Shown here one piece after another: positions 1-10,118 of a stretch of 64,000 bases of DNA. The notes below the pieces were generated by a model. That model worked only from the letters and a program-made list of their open reading frames with translations, had not been told where the DNA came from and did not search any database. The position numbers were made by a program, and so were the translations under genes. Source of the DNA: Gnetum montanum. Taxonomy: Eukaryota; Streptophyta; Gnetopsida; Gnetales; Gnetaceae. How positions within the stretch are numbered: position 1 is the stretch's first letter; the number at the start of each line of letters is the position of its first letter. Location of the stretch: assembly GCA_015680685.1 (NCBI GenBank), contig MNCI01009275.1:51803-115802 (forward strand), given 5' to 3'.

Positions 1-180
1 AATGGGGACTTACCAATCATCATGGGAAGGGCTTGGCTAAGCACTATTGATGCATGCTTGGGAATCAGAGATATCTCCATGGAAATTTCCAAGGAAAATG
101 CTTTTGGAAAGATCAAGAAGAAGAGAGTTCCATGCATCACATATAGTGATATAGTATGCAACTATTTGCAAAAGTTATGA
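1..180 (+). pseudogene. Retropepsin C-terminal end of Athila-like element A (partial at window edge)
   Basis: An open frame runs from base 1 to a TGA at 178-180 and is cut at its 5' side by the window edge. It contains the flap-distal motif PIIMGRAWL followed by DACLGIRD and a lysine-rich tail ending in VPCIT. Almost the same segment occurs on the other strand at 61511-61700 (element D), where the upstream active-site region is visible, so this is the C-terminal third of an aspartic protease that would cleave a Gag-Pol polyprotein. The reading frame is intact here, but everything downstream is broken. The Athila-like assignment rests on the DLG-type motif in the D copy. A related Ty3/gypsy lineage cannot be excluded. 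Confidence 0.75.
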
Positions 181-1480
181 TTAATCAAAGCATGTAGACA
201 GTGTGAAAATTAGTCTAAAATTCATAGGTGACTATATGCAGTAGCCACAAAGTAGGAAGACATCCAATGGTTGATAGTTGATCCTAAAAGTAGCACACTT
301 TGCATGGAAACCCACTGAGAGCTTAACTAGTATCCATGTTGTAGGCATGGATGAACGGGAGTAAGTTTGTAACCAACTCTCTGATAATGAACCCAATGAC
401 ACTTATTGGAGAGAGATGGAAATCCCTAAAAATTTTAAATAGGAGTCCTTAGAGTTGAAACCTATACTTGCTAGCATGGATTATGCATTTCTAAAAATGG
501 CAAGTCGATCATAATCAATGCATTTCTAAAGAAAAGTTGTTGAAAATGGTTAATAAATGGCCAATAATATTTACTTGGTCATATCCCAAAATTACTAGGG
601 TTGATCCTAGGATATGCCAACATCACTACTATACTAACCCTTCCATCAAGCCAAAAAGGTAGCCATAGCAGTGGCTGAACCCCAAATTGAAGTAAATTGT
701 CAAGGAAGAAATTAAAAAAATCCTCAAGGTGGGGTTAATCTATCCAATTTCAAATAGTGAGTGGGTTAGCCCACTTGTAATTATGCCAAAGAAAGTGGTA
801 AGTGGAGGGTGTGTATTGATTTTAATTTGTTGAACATGCAATCTACAAAGATCATTTTTTGTTGCCATTTGTGGACCAAGTGTTGGATACTATTTCTAGG
901 AATTTTTTCTATAGCTTTTTGGATGGTTATAGTGGCTATAACCAAATTTAGATCACACCAAAGAATCAGGCCAAAAATAGATTCACAAGTTCCTAGGAAA
1001 CTTTTGTATATTAAAAGATGCTATTTGGTCTATGCAATGTCCCTACAACCTTCCAACGCCTTATCCTTAGCATTTTTTTGTAGCAGATTGGTAATGGGGT
1101 GAAAGTATTCTTAGATGACTTCTCCACTATGGTGCTACATTTGATTAGGCCCTAGACCACCTTGAAAAAGTGCTTAAAAGATGTGTGAAGACCAATCTTT
1201 AGCTCAATTGGTAAAAGAGCCATTTGATGACCTAAGAGAGCATTATGCTTGGGCAAAGAATCTCATAAGTAGGGATTGAGGTGAACCCTAAAAAGATTAG
1301 GGTCATCTAAGAAATAACCCACCAATCATGGATTGTTAAAGATGCCTGGTCATTCCTTGGAAACATTGGCTACTACTAACAATTCATAGAGAATTTTTCT
1401 AAGATCACTAAACCATTGGTCAAGCTTATAAAGAAAGATGCTCCATTCATATAGATAGAGGAATGCGGGTAGGTATTCTA
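181..1480 (+). pseudogene. Degenerate reverse transcriptase with pre-RT linker, element A
   Basis: Bases 181-640 are a linker; 181-330 resembles the same linker in element D (about 61330-61500). RT begins near 690 and is readable only by switching frame. Recognisable blocks are KWRVCIDFNLLN near 800, FLDGYSGYNQI near 910-950 in another frame, and the polymerase box FLDD at 1108-1119, a variant of YxDD common in plant Ty3/gypsy elements. Many stops sit where CAA, CAG or CGA codons would be expected, suggesting decay by C-to-T change. The longest surviving open stretch is 97 codons (809-1102). It would have copied element RNA into DNA, and it cannot now make an active enzyme. Confidence 0.75.
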
Positions 1481-1940
1481 GAACCTCAAATAATTCTAGG
1501 AACTCAAAGAAAAGCTTTTAGAAACTCTAATTCTATGAGCACTTGATTGGTCTCATCCATTTCACATCATGATGGATGCATCGAACTATGCCTTAGGAGT
1601 AGTGCTTATGCCTTAGGAGTAGTACATAGCTTAACTACACCACAATAGAGAAGGAGCTAATGGTCATTCACTTCCTCATGAACAAGTCAACAATAAGTCC
1701 CCATGTCATACAGTAGCTTGTGATCTTATAGGATTTCAATCTTATAATAGTAGATCAAAATGAATGTAAGAATGTGGTCACTAATCACTTTTCTTGGTTA
1801 CAATGGGACAACAAAGAAGAGGAGAGCCCACTCTTTGATTAATTTCCTAATGAACTCCTCTTTGCATTCTCACTTATCTTCTTACTCAAGAGATGCCATA
1901 AGAGTTAGACCACTGGAACAAACAATAGTTTCTTCATTAG
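1481..1940 (+). pseudogene. Degenerate RNase H region, element A
   Basis: After RT, translation in shifting frames gives WSHPFHIMMDASNYALGVVL near 1545-1605, which carries the first catalytic Asp of the RT-linked RNase H, and then TIEKELMVIHFLMNKS near 1645-1690, the helix of the same domain. A short duplication, 'tatgccttaggagtagt', occurs twice in tandem around 1590-1625 and disrupts the frame. The rest of the domain is unreadable. The function would be removal of template RNA during reverse transcription. Confidence 0.6.
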
Positions 1941-1952
1941 GCCAAACACTTC

Positions 1953-3110
1953 ATGGAGATCAATGGACATATTTATAAGATGTCTATTCTCCAATATGCT
2001 CATAAGGGTTCTTATGGGAACCATTATGTAGCGAGATGCATGGTCATTAAGATCCTAATTGTAGGTTATTATTGGCTAGCACTCTTTAGGGATGCTCACC
2101 ACTTCATCTTCTCTTGTGAACATTGTCAACAAGATGATGGGATGACCACTCAAATGGAGGATCCTCAATAGTGGATCTAACCACTAGAACCCTTCAACAT
2201 CTAGGGCATAGACTTCATAGGTTCCATCACATCCTTGTCAAATGGAAAGGCATACATAATAGTCACTGTCGACTATTATATAAAATGGGTAAAAGTAGTA
2301 TCCATCATTGACTATACATCTTCCACTACTATGTGGTTTGTACAACAAAATGTTGTAAATAGTTTTGTAGTGCCATGTGCACTAATTTCTAACAATGGTA
2401 CTCATTTTATAAGTGCTACCTTTCAAAAACTCATGCAATTCTTGGGGGTCAAACATAAATTAACAACACCCTACCACCCATAAGCCAACGGTCAAGTATA
2501 GGTTACAAATAAGGAGATCAGTAAGATCTTAACTAGAAAAATAACCTAATTTAGGAGAGATTAGAGAACAAAACTCAATGGTGCTCTTTGGGCCTATTTC
2601 TCAACATGAAAACTCCCTATAGGCTATTCTCCCCATGAGCTCATGTAAATAAAACTTCCAACTCTTTTAATTCAATTTGAGTTCCATATACTTTCAACAA
2701 CCTGTGACCTTGACCTTGATCTTATCCTAGCATAGAAAGAAAGATTTATCAACTTTAACATGCTATATGAGAATAGATTGGTGGCCATGTCCTTGAATTA
2801 AGTGTAATAGGCATTCAACAAAAAAATGTCATGACCTTAGAATAATGAAAGTAAAATTTCAACCTGGAGACAAGGTCCTCTACTGGAATCCCACACATGT
2901 GCCACAATGAACAAAGTTCCAAACATTGTGGAAAGGGCATTATATCATTTATGAAACCTTTCCTTTTTGGATCATGTTGATCTACAAACCTAAGACCCTA
3001 ACCAAAAAAGCTTGTCAACATACAACAAGTAAAACCTTTCCATGATGCAAAGAAAGCCAATGCAAGCAACACCACCTCACTCGATTTTTTGAATCTCCTC
3101 CTTCCAACTT
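1953..3110 (+). pseudogene. Degenerate integrase, element A
   Basis: 1953-2171 encodes an H-H-C-C zinc-binding domain (HKGSYGNH, then CEHCQQ). The core begins with GIDFIGS near 2205 (first catalytic Asp) and continues through an 82-codon open stretch at 2235-2483. The second catalytic Asp, normally in DNGTHF, reads NNGTHF (Asp to Asn), and the position of the catalytic Glu in GQVxVTNKE is a TAG stop near 2500. A C-terminal part is seen at about 2840-3110 (FQPGDKVLYWN-like, then FLNLLLP just before the purine tract). The enzyme would have inserted element DNA and is dead on several counts. Confidence 0.75.
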
Positions 3111-3124
3111 AGTTTTGGGGGAGA
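3111..3124 (+). promoter_or_regulatory. Purine-rich tract at the end of pol, element A
   Basis: The sequence agttttgggggaga lies directly after the integrase remnant. The same context occurs inverted at about 61150 in element D, and a similar tract (gttttggggg, 8001-8010) precedes the LTR at 8016. It is a candidate polypurine tract for plus-strand priming or a fossil of one. Confidence 0.45.
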
Positions 3125-4682
3125 TAGCCATCTATGCTAATCATTAAAATGGCCCCTTAGTTTTTGTACATTTATGTTTTACACTTTGTTGTTTTTACAC
3201 TTTCTTTCTTTCTATATCTTTTTGTTTTACACTTTATTATTTTTCCCAATATTTGTTTTATAACATCATTAGTATGTTTTAAATTTCTTGAATATTTTAC
3301 AATTTCTTTTATATTTTACTTTATTTTAATGTAAAATTTTCTTCTTGTTTTCTAATAAAGTGGTTTGTTGGCAATAAGACATAGTGATTCTGTAGTTATT
3401 TGCTAATGGCAATTTGTACTTAATGTTTTTGAATTCTAATGTCTGGTTTCTATTTTTGAATTTTGATGACTAATGACTAAGACATGGTTTCTTTTCCATG
3501 GAATAGGAAATGAGTCCACATCATCCATTGATCCAAAAACTCTATTGTCTTCCTTGTTTTGGGAATATGAGGTCTCTTTTTCATTAATAAAAATTTAATG
3601 AACTTGTGACCTTGGTAGTTTTCTAACTTGGAAAAGATTGAAATAGTTTGAATAGGGTGTGACTTTAAGGGGATTTAATGCTCTATGTACCTTTCTACTT
3701 ACCTGAGTATATGAATGTTTTCATGGATTTCGTACCATTTCATGTTAACCAATAATAGGAAGTTAAGAAGTCTTTGAATGATGTGGTTTTCATCTAAAAA
3801 TCCATCAAACATATCATTTCAAAAAAGGTATGATGGGAATTCAAAACACACCCCTTAGAGAAAATAATGAGCTATAAGCATTAGTTATGGGACTAGAAGG
3901 ACATGTTACCCATGTGTAAAGGTCCCCTCTAACTAAGGCCCTTTCTCACTTCCTATTTCTTTCTTCTCAAATAAGGAATGGTGATTGATCTGTGGGATCA
4001 TTCTTGTGTCTCATGTCTAGTCTTAGAGTGCTGATGTGAAGTCACCGAAAGTGGTTGATTTTGATCTATACTAAGGATGAAATTTATTGGGTCATTTAAC
4101 CATGAAATCCACAAGGCACTTCATGTGACCATGATTAGGAACTCCATTTCACCTTTTCTCTCATCCATCAATGCTCTTCATTTTTCATGTCATTTTCAGT
4201 TGTCCATGTTTTTGTTCAATGTCTTAGTTTGAAGTGTTAAAATTCTTAGGTAGATTGTTCTAAATTACTTTGTTAACTTTTCATAACAATTCATCACCTG
4301 TGAGGCCCACAGACTCCATGGTTTGAGAATATGCAAGGGCAAAATGGGCATGAGCTTACTATGGGGAGGACCCACTCCCATATCTCTTTGTTGGGTTAGT
4401 TAAGTTCCTTATCCTTAGGCATTTTTGCAGTCAAATCTTTTGTGTGCCTCATCGATTGCATTGAACTATGTGATCCTTAATGCATTTCTCGAATAAGATT
4501 TTATTCTCCCATCAATCTTCAATTTTTGTGCATTCATAAATCCTCTTTTATTATTTCATCATGTTCATGGCTTTTTTTGGCTCTCTAATGACCCTAATTT
4601 CATTTCAAAACTCCTTTTATTTTTCAAAATATTTTATGTGGAAAATTTTCTAGAATAGCTCTTTTGATGGAACCCCATATAC

Positions 4683-4757
4683 GCATCCCATCTGTTGACA
4701 TGACCTTGTTGATGAGACATCATCAACGCAACCTCATCAATGGGACCCCATCGATGC
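4683..4757 (+). repeat. Short imperfect repeats of CATCRAYG type upstream of a TATA box
   Basis: Four or more copies of a 12-18 base unit built on 'ccatctgttgacatg', 'catcatcaacgc', 'cctcatcaatgg' and 'cccatcgatgc'. A similar cluster at 8037-8125 sits at the same distance from the TATA box of the LTR at 8016-8818, which suggests U3 promoter elements. Confidence 0.5.
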
Positions 4758-4770
4758 AAGGTAAAAACAC

Positions 4771-4778
4771 CTATAAAT
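4771..4778 (+). promoter_or_regulatory. TATA-like box (ctataaat)
   Basis: Ctataaatatgcat directly follows the CATCRAYG repeats. The arrangement matches ctataaatgtgcacc at 8137-8151 inside a clear LTR, so this is probably an LTR promoter or its remnant. Confidence 0.45.
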
Positions 4779-4815
4779 ATGCATGAATACTTAGTAATTT
4801 TTCACATTTTCTCAT

Positions 4816-5239
4816 AAAATGAGGAAGGAGTTTTTGAAATTTTTGGAGCTTAGAACCTTCCAATAGACATATCTTCCTATCCGTTTATCTGATTCACTCT
4901 GTTCTTTGACCCTGTAGGTATAAGAGGTAAGCTCTTTATCATGGGGGCCATAAACCTTAAGTTTTTGATGAAAAGTTTTAACTCCACAAAGATTTAACAA
5001 AGAAATCAACATTAAAACATCAAATTATAAGAGTTAAACCCTTTCAACAAGCTCTAGTAACATTTTAAGTTAAAAATCATTCAAATAATAATTAAATAAT
5101 CAATGTACCATGGCCAAAACTTAGCCTAAGTGTAACTACCCAATGAGATAAGGTACTTAAAGGTTATAAGTTACACATTATATGCTAATCCTTGGGTATG
5201 TTTTAACCACAAATGACACCTTAAAAAAGCATGTGCATG
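4816..5239. other. Stretch with no recognisable feature
   Basis: AT-rich sequence after the TATA-like box. It may be the R-U5 part of a degraded LTR, but I could not align it to the LTR ends at 8200-8818 or 58637-59300. Confidence 0.3.
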
Positions 5240-7640
5240 AAAGAGAACCATCCCAACCAAGGGAAAAACAACCAAAAATAGAAAGGGGTCAAGAATAGCC
5301 CTATGGGAAAGCAAAAGCCCATGCCATGGGATCTTTTTTGGAGGAGCCGAAAGTGGAATTTGTCTAGTAGATGCCTAAAGAAGTGGTTGCAATAGAATAG
5401 TCTCATCAAGATAAAGCACTTGAACTAAGAAAAAACCTTAAGGTCATCTTGACAAAGGCTTGCCTCAAGTAGATCACAAATAAGAAGATCTAGAAATTAG
5501 TGCTCTAAAAGAGTTAAAATTTAGACATTTCCTAGAGTTCACATTACTAGAAGTCAAAACTAAATTGTATGACTCTTCCATGTGGCCCACAATCACTTAC
5601 AGTGAGTAGTAGTACATGGAAGAAAAATACTTGCTCTGGAACAATTAGCAGGTTAGTACAATGGACAAGATCAAGGACATTTCAATGTCCTACTTGGTGA
5701 AAGCCATTATAGAGGCCCTTGGGTTACTAGAAATTGGGGCCAACCTTGTTGAAATCCCCATGTAGGTACATCCTAGCATCAAGAAAGAATGAAAATAGTG
5801 ATATTATGAAGTCAATTGTAAGGAGTTTGGTGTACTCACCACAATGGAGTGTGCATACTTTAATATTACAGCCTTCCACCTCAATCCAACAGTGAGGCCA
5901 AGCATGATCACAACCTTCTTTGCTCATGTGTATGCTGCTCTAAATAATAGATTCCCAGTAAACCTTCCATAGCTAATGTATGTTGAGATAGAGAAGTAGT
6001 TTAAAGAAAATGAACATGGAAGGAAGGTAGTTCCCTTTCCATGTGTCATCCAAAAATTGTACAAGAGGTGAGGAATAGCATGCTACATAAATGATGTCTT
6101 CTAGCATGCTTCATCCACTTCTTAGGTAGAGATAATAAAGGACAAAGTGCCTACCAAAGTCATCCAAGAAGAGGACCAACAACCACCACCTACTCACAAA
6201 AAAAATGTTGGAGTCCTACATTGCTCTTGAGTGCATGCATGAGATTTGAGAGTAGCTCTTGTGGGAGTAGGAGTAGTGAGCAGGAATGAGTGGTGGTGAT
6301 CCATCTATGTATCTTCCAATAATAAGCCACCTCAATGAAGTGGCTTGAGCCATAAGCCAGATGAAAGGAGGTGGGCCAATTTTCTTAGCCCAATGAACAA
6401 GCTACCCATGAGGTCAAATCTTGATGCCTAAGTGGTAATTTTCTCTCTCTTGCAATAGCAACAATTCCTAGAAATTTGTAGAAACACTACTACTTTTTTT
6501 ATGCATCTAAAGAAGGATAAAGGGATATCTTGGTGATGTAGCATCATGGGTAGGAGGTAGTAGAAGAGGTTGTTGATAATGGAATTACCGAAGCATTGAA
6601 TGTACCTATGGCATCTATACTAGACATTTCTACACTTAGAGATGTATAGATCTTTACAAGACCTATTAGTGGAGAATTAAGTGCAGCCTAGCACAAGGAG
6701 TTACTGGATTGACTAGCTCAAACTAGGTAACCGATTCTAGATGTCTTTGATCTTCCAGATACCATCACTACAATCCAATCATAGTTGCTAGAAGCAAGGG
6801 AAAAATGCATCATATTCGAGGTGCAACTTGAAGTAGCTAGAGATAAAAACCAACATTGGGCTATGGAGGTTATTGAATTAAGAGGCTATCTCGTTGATCC
6901 NNNNNNNNNNNNNNNNNNNNNNNNNNNNNNNNNNNNNNNNNNNNNNNNNNNNNNNNNNNNNNNNNNNNNNNNNNNNNNNNNNNNNNNNNNNNNNNNNNNN
7001 NNNNNNNNNNNNNNNNNNNNNNNNNNNNNNNNNNNNNNNNNNNNNNNNNNNNNNNNNNNNNNNNNNNNNNNNNNNNNNNNNNNNNNNNNNNNNNNNNNNN
7101 NNNNNNNNNNNNNNNNNNNNNNNNNNNNNNNNNNNNNNNNNNNNNNNNNNNNNNNNNNNNNNNNNNNNNNNNNNNNNNNNNNNNNNNNNNNNNNNNNNNN
7201 NNNNNNNNNNNNNNNNNNNNNNNNNNNNNNNNNNNATGAAGCTTGCTGATCTTTGTTATGCAAATCTAGTGATGCTAACTATCGATCGTCCATGGTTAGA
7301 ATTGGGAAAACAAGTAGCCATCTTGTACTTATTTTATGAGGTAGAGTTTAAGCATAAAAAAGACATCAAGTAGAAACTTGAGATTGCCAATTTCAAACTT
7401 GAGGTTCTCAAGGTGAAGTTCACCAATCAATGATCAATTGCTAAGAACCTAGATAAGCAAATGAATGACTACTAAGAGCTATGCAATACACTCATAGCAT
7501 TTGATATCAAACATAAGTAGTTTGTTGCCTCGTTCATGAATGTTAAGGAGCTATTCCCAACAAAGCCTTATCTGTGGGATATTCCCATTCCAACCCATAA
7601 TGGTGATGCAACATAGACTATGAATGGTCCCTCAAAGTAA
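5240..7640 (+). pseudogene. Degenerate downstream ORF resembling the 'putative plant transposon protein' class
   Basis: Read on the + strand with several frame changes and stops, this stretch gives runs such as YYEVNCKEFGVLTTMECAYF near 5800, FFAHVYAALNNRFPVNLP near 5920 and VVPFPCVIQKLYKR near 6030. The 'PFPxLIxxLxxR' run recalls the domain labelled 'putative plant transposon protein' (Transposase_32 type), commonly found in a separate ORF of plant Ty3/gypsy elements. C-terminal parts at 6785-6898 and 7320-7440 are rich in Glu, Lys and Leu (KLEIANFKLEVLKVKF), likely coiled coil. The ORF ends near the purine tract at 8001. A 335-base N gap interrupts it. It could be an env-position ORF of an Athila-like element. 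Assignment by pattern only. Confidence 0.45.
6901..7235. other. Assembly gap (335 N)
   Basis: Run of Ns inside the degenerate ORF. Any translation across it is meaningless. Confidence 0.99.
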
Positions 7641-8000
7641 TGAGAAGAAGATGAAGGCACTATTGAACATCTTTTATCTTCCACTGAAAGTTGCAGCTAT
7701 CTTAGAACAACCACAACCACCTCAACCACCATGTGCACTTGAAGCAGGAGAAGGTCCTTTTGAATATTAAGAGCCTCCATTACTTGGGATCATTTGATCT
7801 TCTTCATTATCTTTGCACCATCTTTGCACCATCTTGGTGTTCAATTTTGTTGTCCTAAACACCAAAAGTTTTGTAATCATTGTAAAACCATACACTTAGG
7901 CACTTAGTTTTTGTTATGTTGTTTGTGTGTTTGTTTTGTTAGTCAATAATCCCATACCTTCCCAAATTTTCTAAAGAACTTGATGGCAAGTTTTCATTCA

Positions 8001-8015
8001 GTTTTGGGGGTATAA
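8001..8015 (+). promoter_or_regulatory. Polypurine-type tract before the LTR
   Basis: Gttttgggggtataa lies directly before TGAGTCACATGG, the proposed LTR start. This is the usual position of the plus-strand primer. Confidence 0.55.
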
Positions 8016-8036
8016 TGAGTCACATGGTTTGGTTGT

Positions 8037-8125
8037 GTCAATGGGATGCCATTGACGCGATCTCATCGACGTGATCTCATCAATGCAAACTTTGATTTAT
8101 TGATGTGTATCCATCAATAGGGTAC
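8037..8125 (+). repeat. CATCGACG/CATCAATG repeat cluster in U3
   Basis: Five imperfect copies (gtcaatgggatg, ccattgacgcgatct, catcgacgtgatct, catcaatgc, ccatcaatag) lie just upstream of the TATA box, as at 4683-4757. Confidence 0.5.
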
Positions 8126-8136
8126 CTTATTTTTTC

Positions 8137-8144
8137 CTATAAAT
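8137..8144 (+). promoter_or_regulatory. LTR TATA box
   Basis: Ctataaat lies about 120 bases into the LTR. It is followed about 110 bases later by a polyadenylation-type AATAAA (8253-8258). Confidence 0.55.
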
Positions 8145-8829
8145 GTGCACCTTCCACCACATTTATGACATCAAGTGCTTGCAGTAGGAGCCAAAGAGTG
8201 TACAGATCTTTATTTGAGCACTATTGTACCCAAACAATTCTGTGTGTGTGGCAATAAAGATAGGTTTTTTAATCAAACCTTGTAGCACTTGGACTAGATT
8301 AATTATTTCTTTAATTATTTAATATTTTAAGTAATTTATTTTAATTTTTTAAGTAATTAAAGTAATTAATTAAGATAAATTAAATAGTAAACATAAGTAT
8401 GACTACTTTGAGTATACATGTAATGCTTGGTAATCCTAGTAACACTTAATGTTTGGTAACCCAGTAGAATTATACGTGTTCAAGATGTGTATAGCAAGTG
8501 GGAATGGATGCTTATGTTATGATTAGTTAAGTGTTAGTTAGTTGTTAGATTAATTTAGCAATTAATTACCTTATTTTTTTGCTTTATTCTTAGGTGAATT
8601 AAAACATAAAAAGATACAAATGATAAAAATAATATGCCTTAGTTATGCTTAACCATATCCTTGTACTCACAAGTGTAACTAGGAAGACAACAATTGCAAC
8701 CGTTGATTCACCTCCTAGGTCAATGTACATAGAAACCTATAAGTCCTTAGAATTCAACCGGATCATGAATAAACACTTGTGATTCATATGGTTGGGCATA
8801 GGATCTACTCGTTGCTCATTAAGCTCTAT

Positions 8830-9960
8830 AGTATATCTCCTTAGCATAAATCCAAATTGATTTTATTATATTGTTTATCTAAGTTTAAGAGGCTATTCTA
8901 TCATTCTCTCCCAAATCTTGGTAGTATGGCTCATTAGCTTGATCCCTCCATAATTTGCATAATGCTACACATCTCCTTTACTTTTATAGGTGGGAACAAT
9001 AATGTTTTTTCTTCAATTGTTAGGGATTTCTTCATGTTTCAAAGTTTTGTTAAATAATTGTATCAACTAAGAAATTCTTGTATCTCTACTACTTTCCAAG
9101 CTTCTATAGGAATGTTATTTGGTCTACTAACTTTTCTATTCATCTTTGATAAGGTTTTCTTTACCTCAAAGAAGGAAAGTTCATGAACCAAACAAAAATT
9201 TGGTTCTTCTTTTAAAATATCTTCTATTGGAAATTATTTATTTAATAATTCTTGAAAATAACATTTCCACATATTCAAAATTCCATTGTCTTTTACCAAA
9301 ATTTTTTCATCTACCTCTATGATGCTTTTAACATTATCAATATCTTTACATTTCTTTACCAATTTGTAAATAGATTTTTTTCCTTCCTTTGTTCTTATTT
9401 TCAAATAAAAGCTATCCAAAACCTTATGCTTGGCTTTGGTTGCTGCTACAGTTGCTTTGTTTTTTCCATTTTGTATATAAGTCTATTATCTTAGTTTTTG
9501 CTTTTGTGCGATTCCTTAAAGTATTTTTTCTTGTTTTAGATAATATATTGTAGTTGATCACTCTACCACCATATCTCATTTGGGATGTATTGTTTTACCT
9601 TTTGTTTTACCAAAAATGTTCTTTTAAATTTTCTAAATGCAACTTTCTATTTAGTTCCAAATATTTATTAAGTCTCATATTTTAACTATGTATGTTCTTG
9701 TAATTTATAATTAGATTATTTGTTTTCTTTAGTGTTAAATAGTGATACATTCCATTATTTACTTATATTTATGCACATATCATTTTACCTTAGAAATCTA
9801 GCTTGAGATTTTTAGTTTTGGTTTTCACTTCAACCATTTTCACTACCAACAAATTATTGGTTTCATAATTTATGATAGCAAATTTTTTTAAAAAAATTCT
9901 AATTAAATTGAAGTAACTAAAATATGATAAAAAATTTGATCTCTTTATTACATGTGGAGC
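8830..9960 (-). pseudogene. LINE (L1-type) ORF2 fragment: end of endonuclease region to RT
   Basis: On the minus strand, in shifting frames, the plant L1-type ORF2 pattern is visible. Near 9800 is a stretch like the post-endonuclease linker. Near 9540 is a tryptophan-rich EIWWWSDQLQ block and near 9430 an AxTKAKHKVLDSFY block. A 61-codon open frame at 9234-9419 contains TKEGKKSIYKLVKK and ends MWKCYFQELLN. RT blocks follow: RPNNIPIEAWKVVE near 9110, then GIKLMSHT and IWERMIE near 8930, and NQFGF near 8865. The fragment stops inside RT near the LTR end at 8818, so it is truncated on the RT side. It would encode the reverse transcriptase and nicking endonuclease of a non-LTR element and is dead. 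The 150 bases between 9961 and 10113 show nothing clear. Confidence 0.8.
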
Positions 9961-10113
9961 ATCATCATATTCAAACTCATTGACTCATACTCCTTTCACA
10001 TTTTACATCTATGTTTCTTTTCACTTGCCAACAAACTACTAAACTCAAATTAATTTGCCAAAGTTTTTTTTAAATGACAAATGTAAAGTTATTTAACATG
10101 AAATCTGAGGAAA

Positions 10114-10118
10114 TAGTG
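10114..10118. repeat. Target site duplication TAGTG, left copy (element B)
   Basis: TAGTG directly precedes the 5'-coordinate LTR of element B. The identical 5-mer follows its other LTR at 48341-48345. A length of 5 bp is normal for Ty3/gypsy integration. Confidence 0.9.

Larger units (their letters stand above)
3125..4815 (+). repeat. Long 3' spacer or LTR U3 segment, element A
   Basis: No coding signal. The segment matches, block by block and in inverted orientation, 59360-61150 of element D. Shared blocks include 'aatgagtccac' (3510), 'ttcaaaacacaccccttag' (3840) and 'ggaggacccact' (4360). In both elements it ends at a TATA-like box. It is therefore family sequence between pol and the transcription start: either a very long U3 or a 3' untranslated spacer. 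I could not locate TG...CA ends here, so the exact LTR boundary is unresolved. Confidence 0.55.
8016..8818 (+). repeat. 3' LTR of the left Athila-like element
   Basis: Proposed ends are TGAG...CTCA. The downstream two-thirds matches the inverted LTR of element D (58637-59300). Shared blocks include 'gtaggagc...agatctttatt', 'taatgcttggtaatcc', 'gtgggaa' and 'ttcatatggttg' near the 3' end. It has a TATA box at 8137, a GT-rich run and an AATAAA at 8253. The partner 5' LTR is outside the window or unrecognisable, so no target duplication can be tested. Confidence 0.65.

Noticed and set aside
1196-1270. tRNA-like stretch 'tttagctcaattggtaaaagagc'
   Set aside because: It resembles a D-arm, but lies in the RT frame of element A and no acceptor, anticodon or T-arm follows.
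5221-5927. Minus-strand ORFs of 62-66 codons
   Set aside because: Opposite to a better supported + strand degenerate ORF; no motif.
6785-7373. ORFs across the N gap
   Set aside because: The open length is due to Ns translated as X; only the flanking bases carry information.
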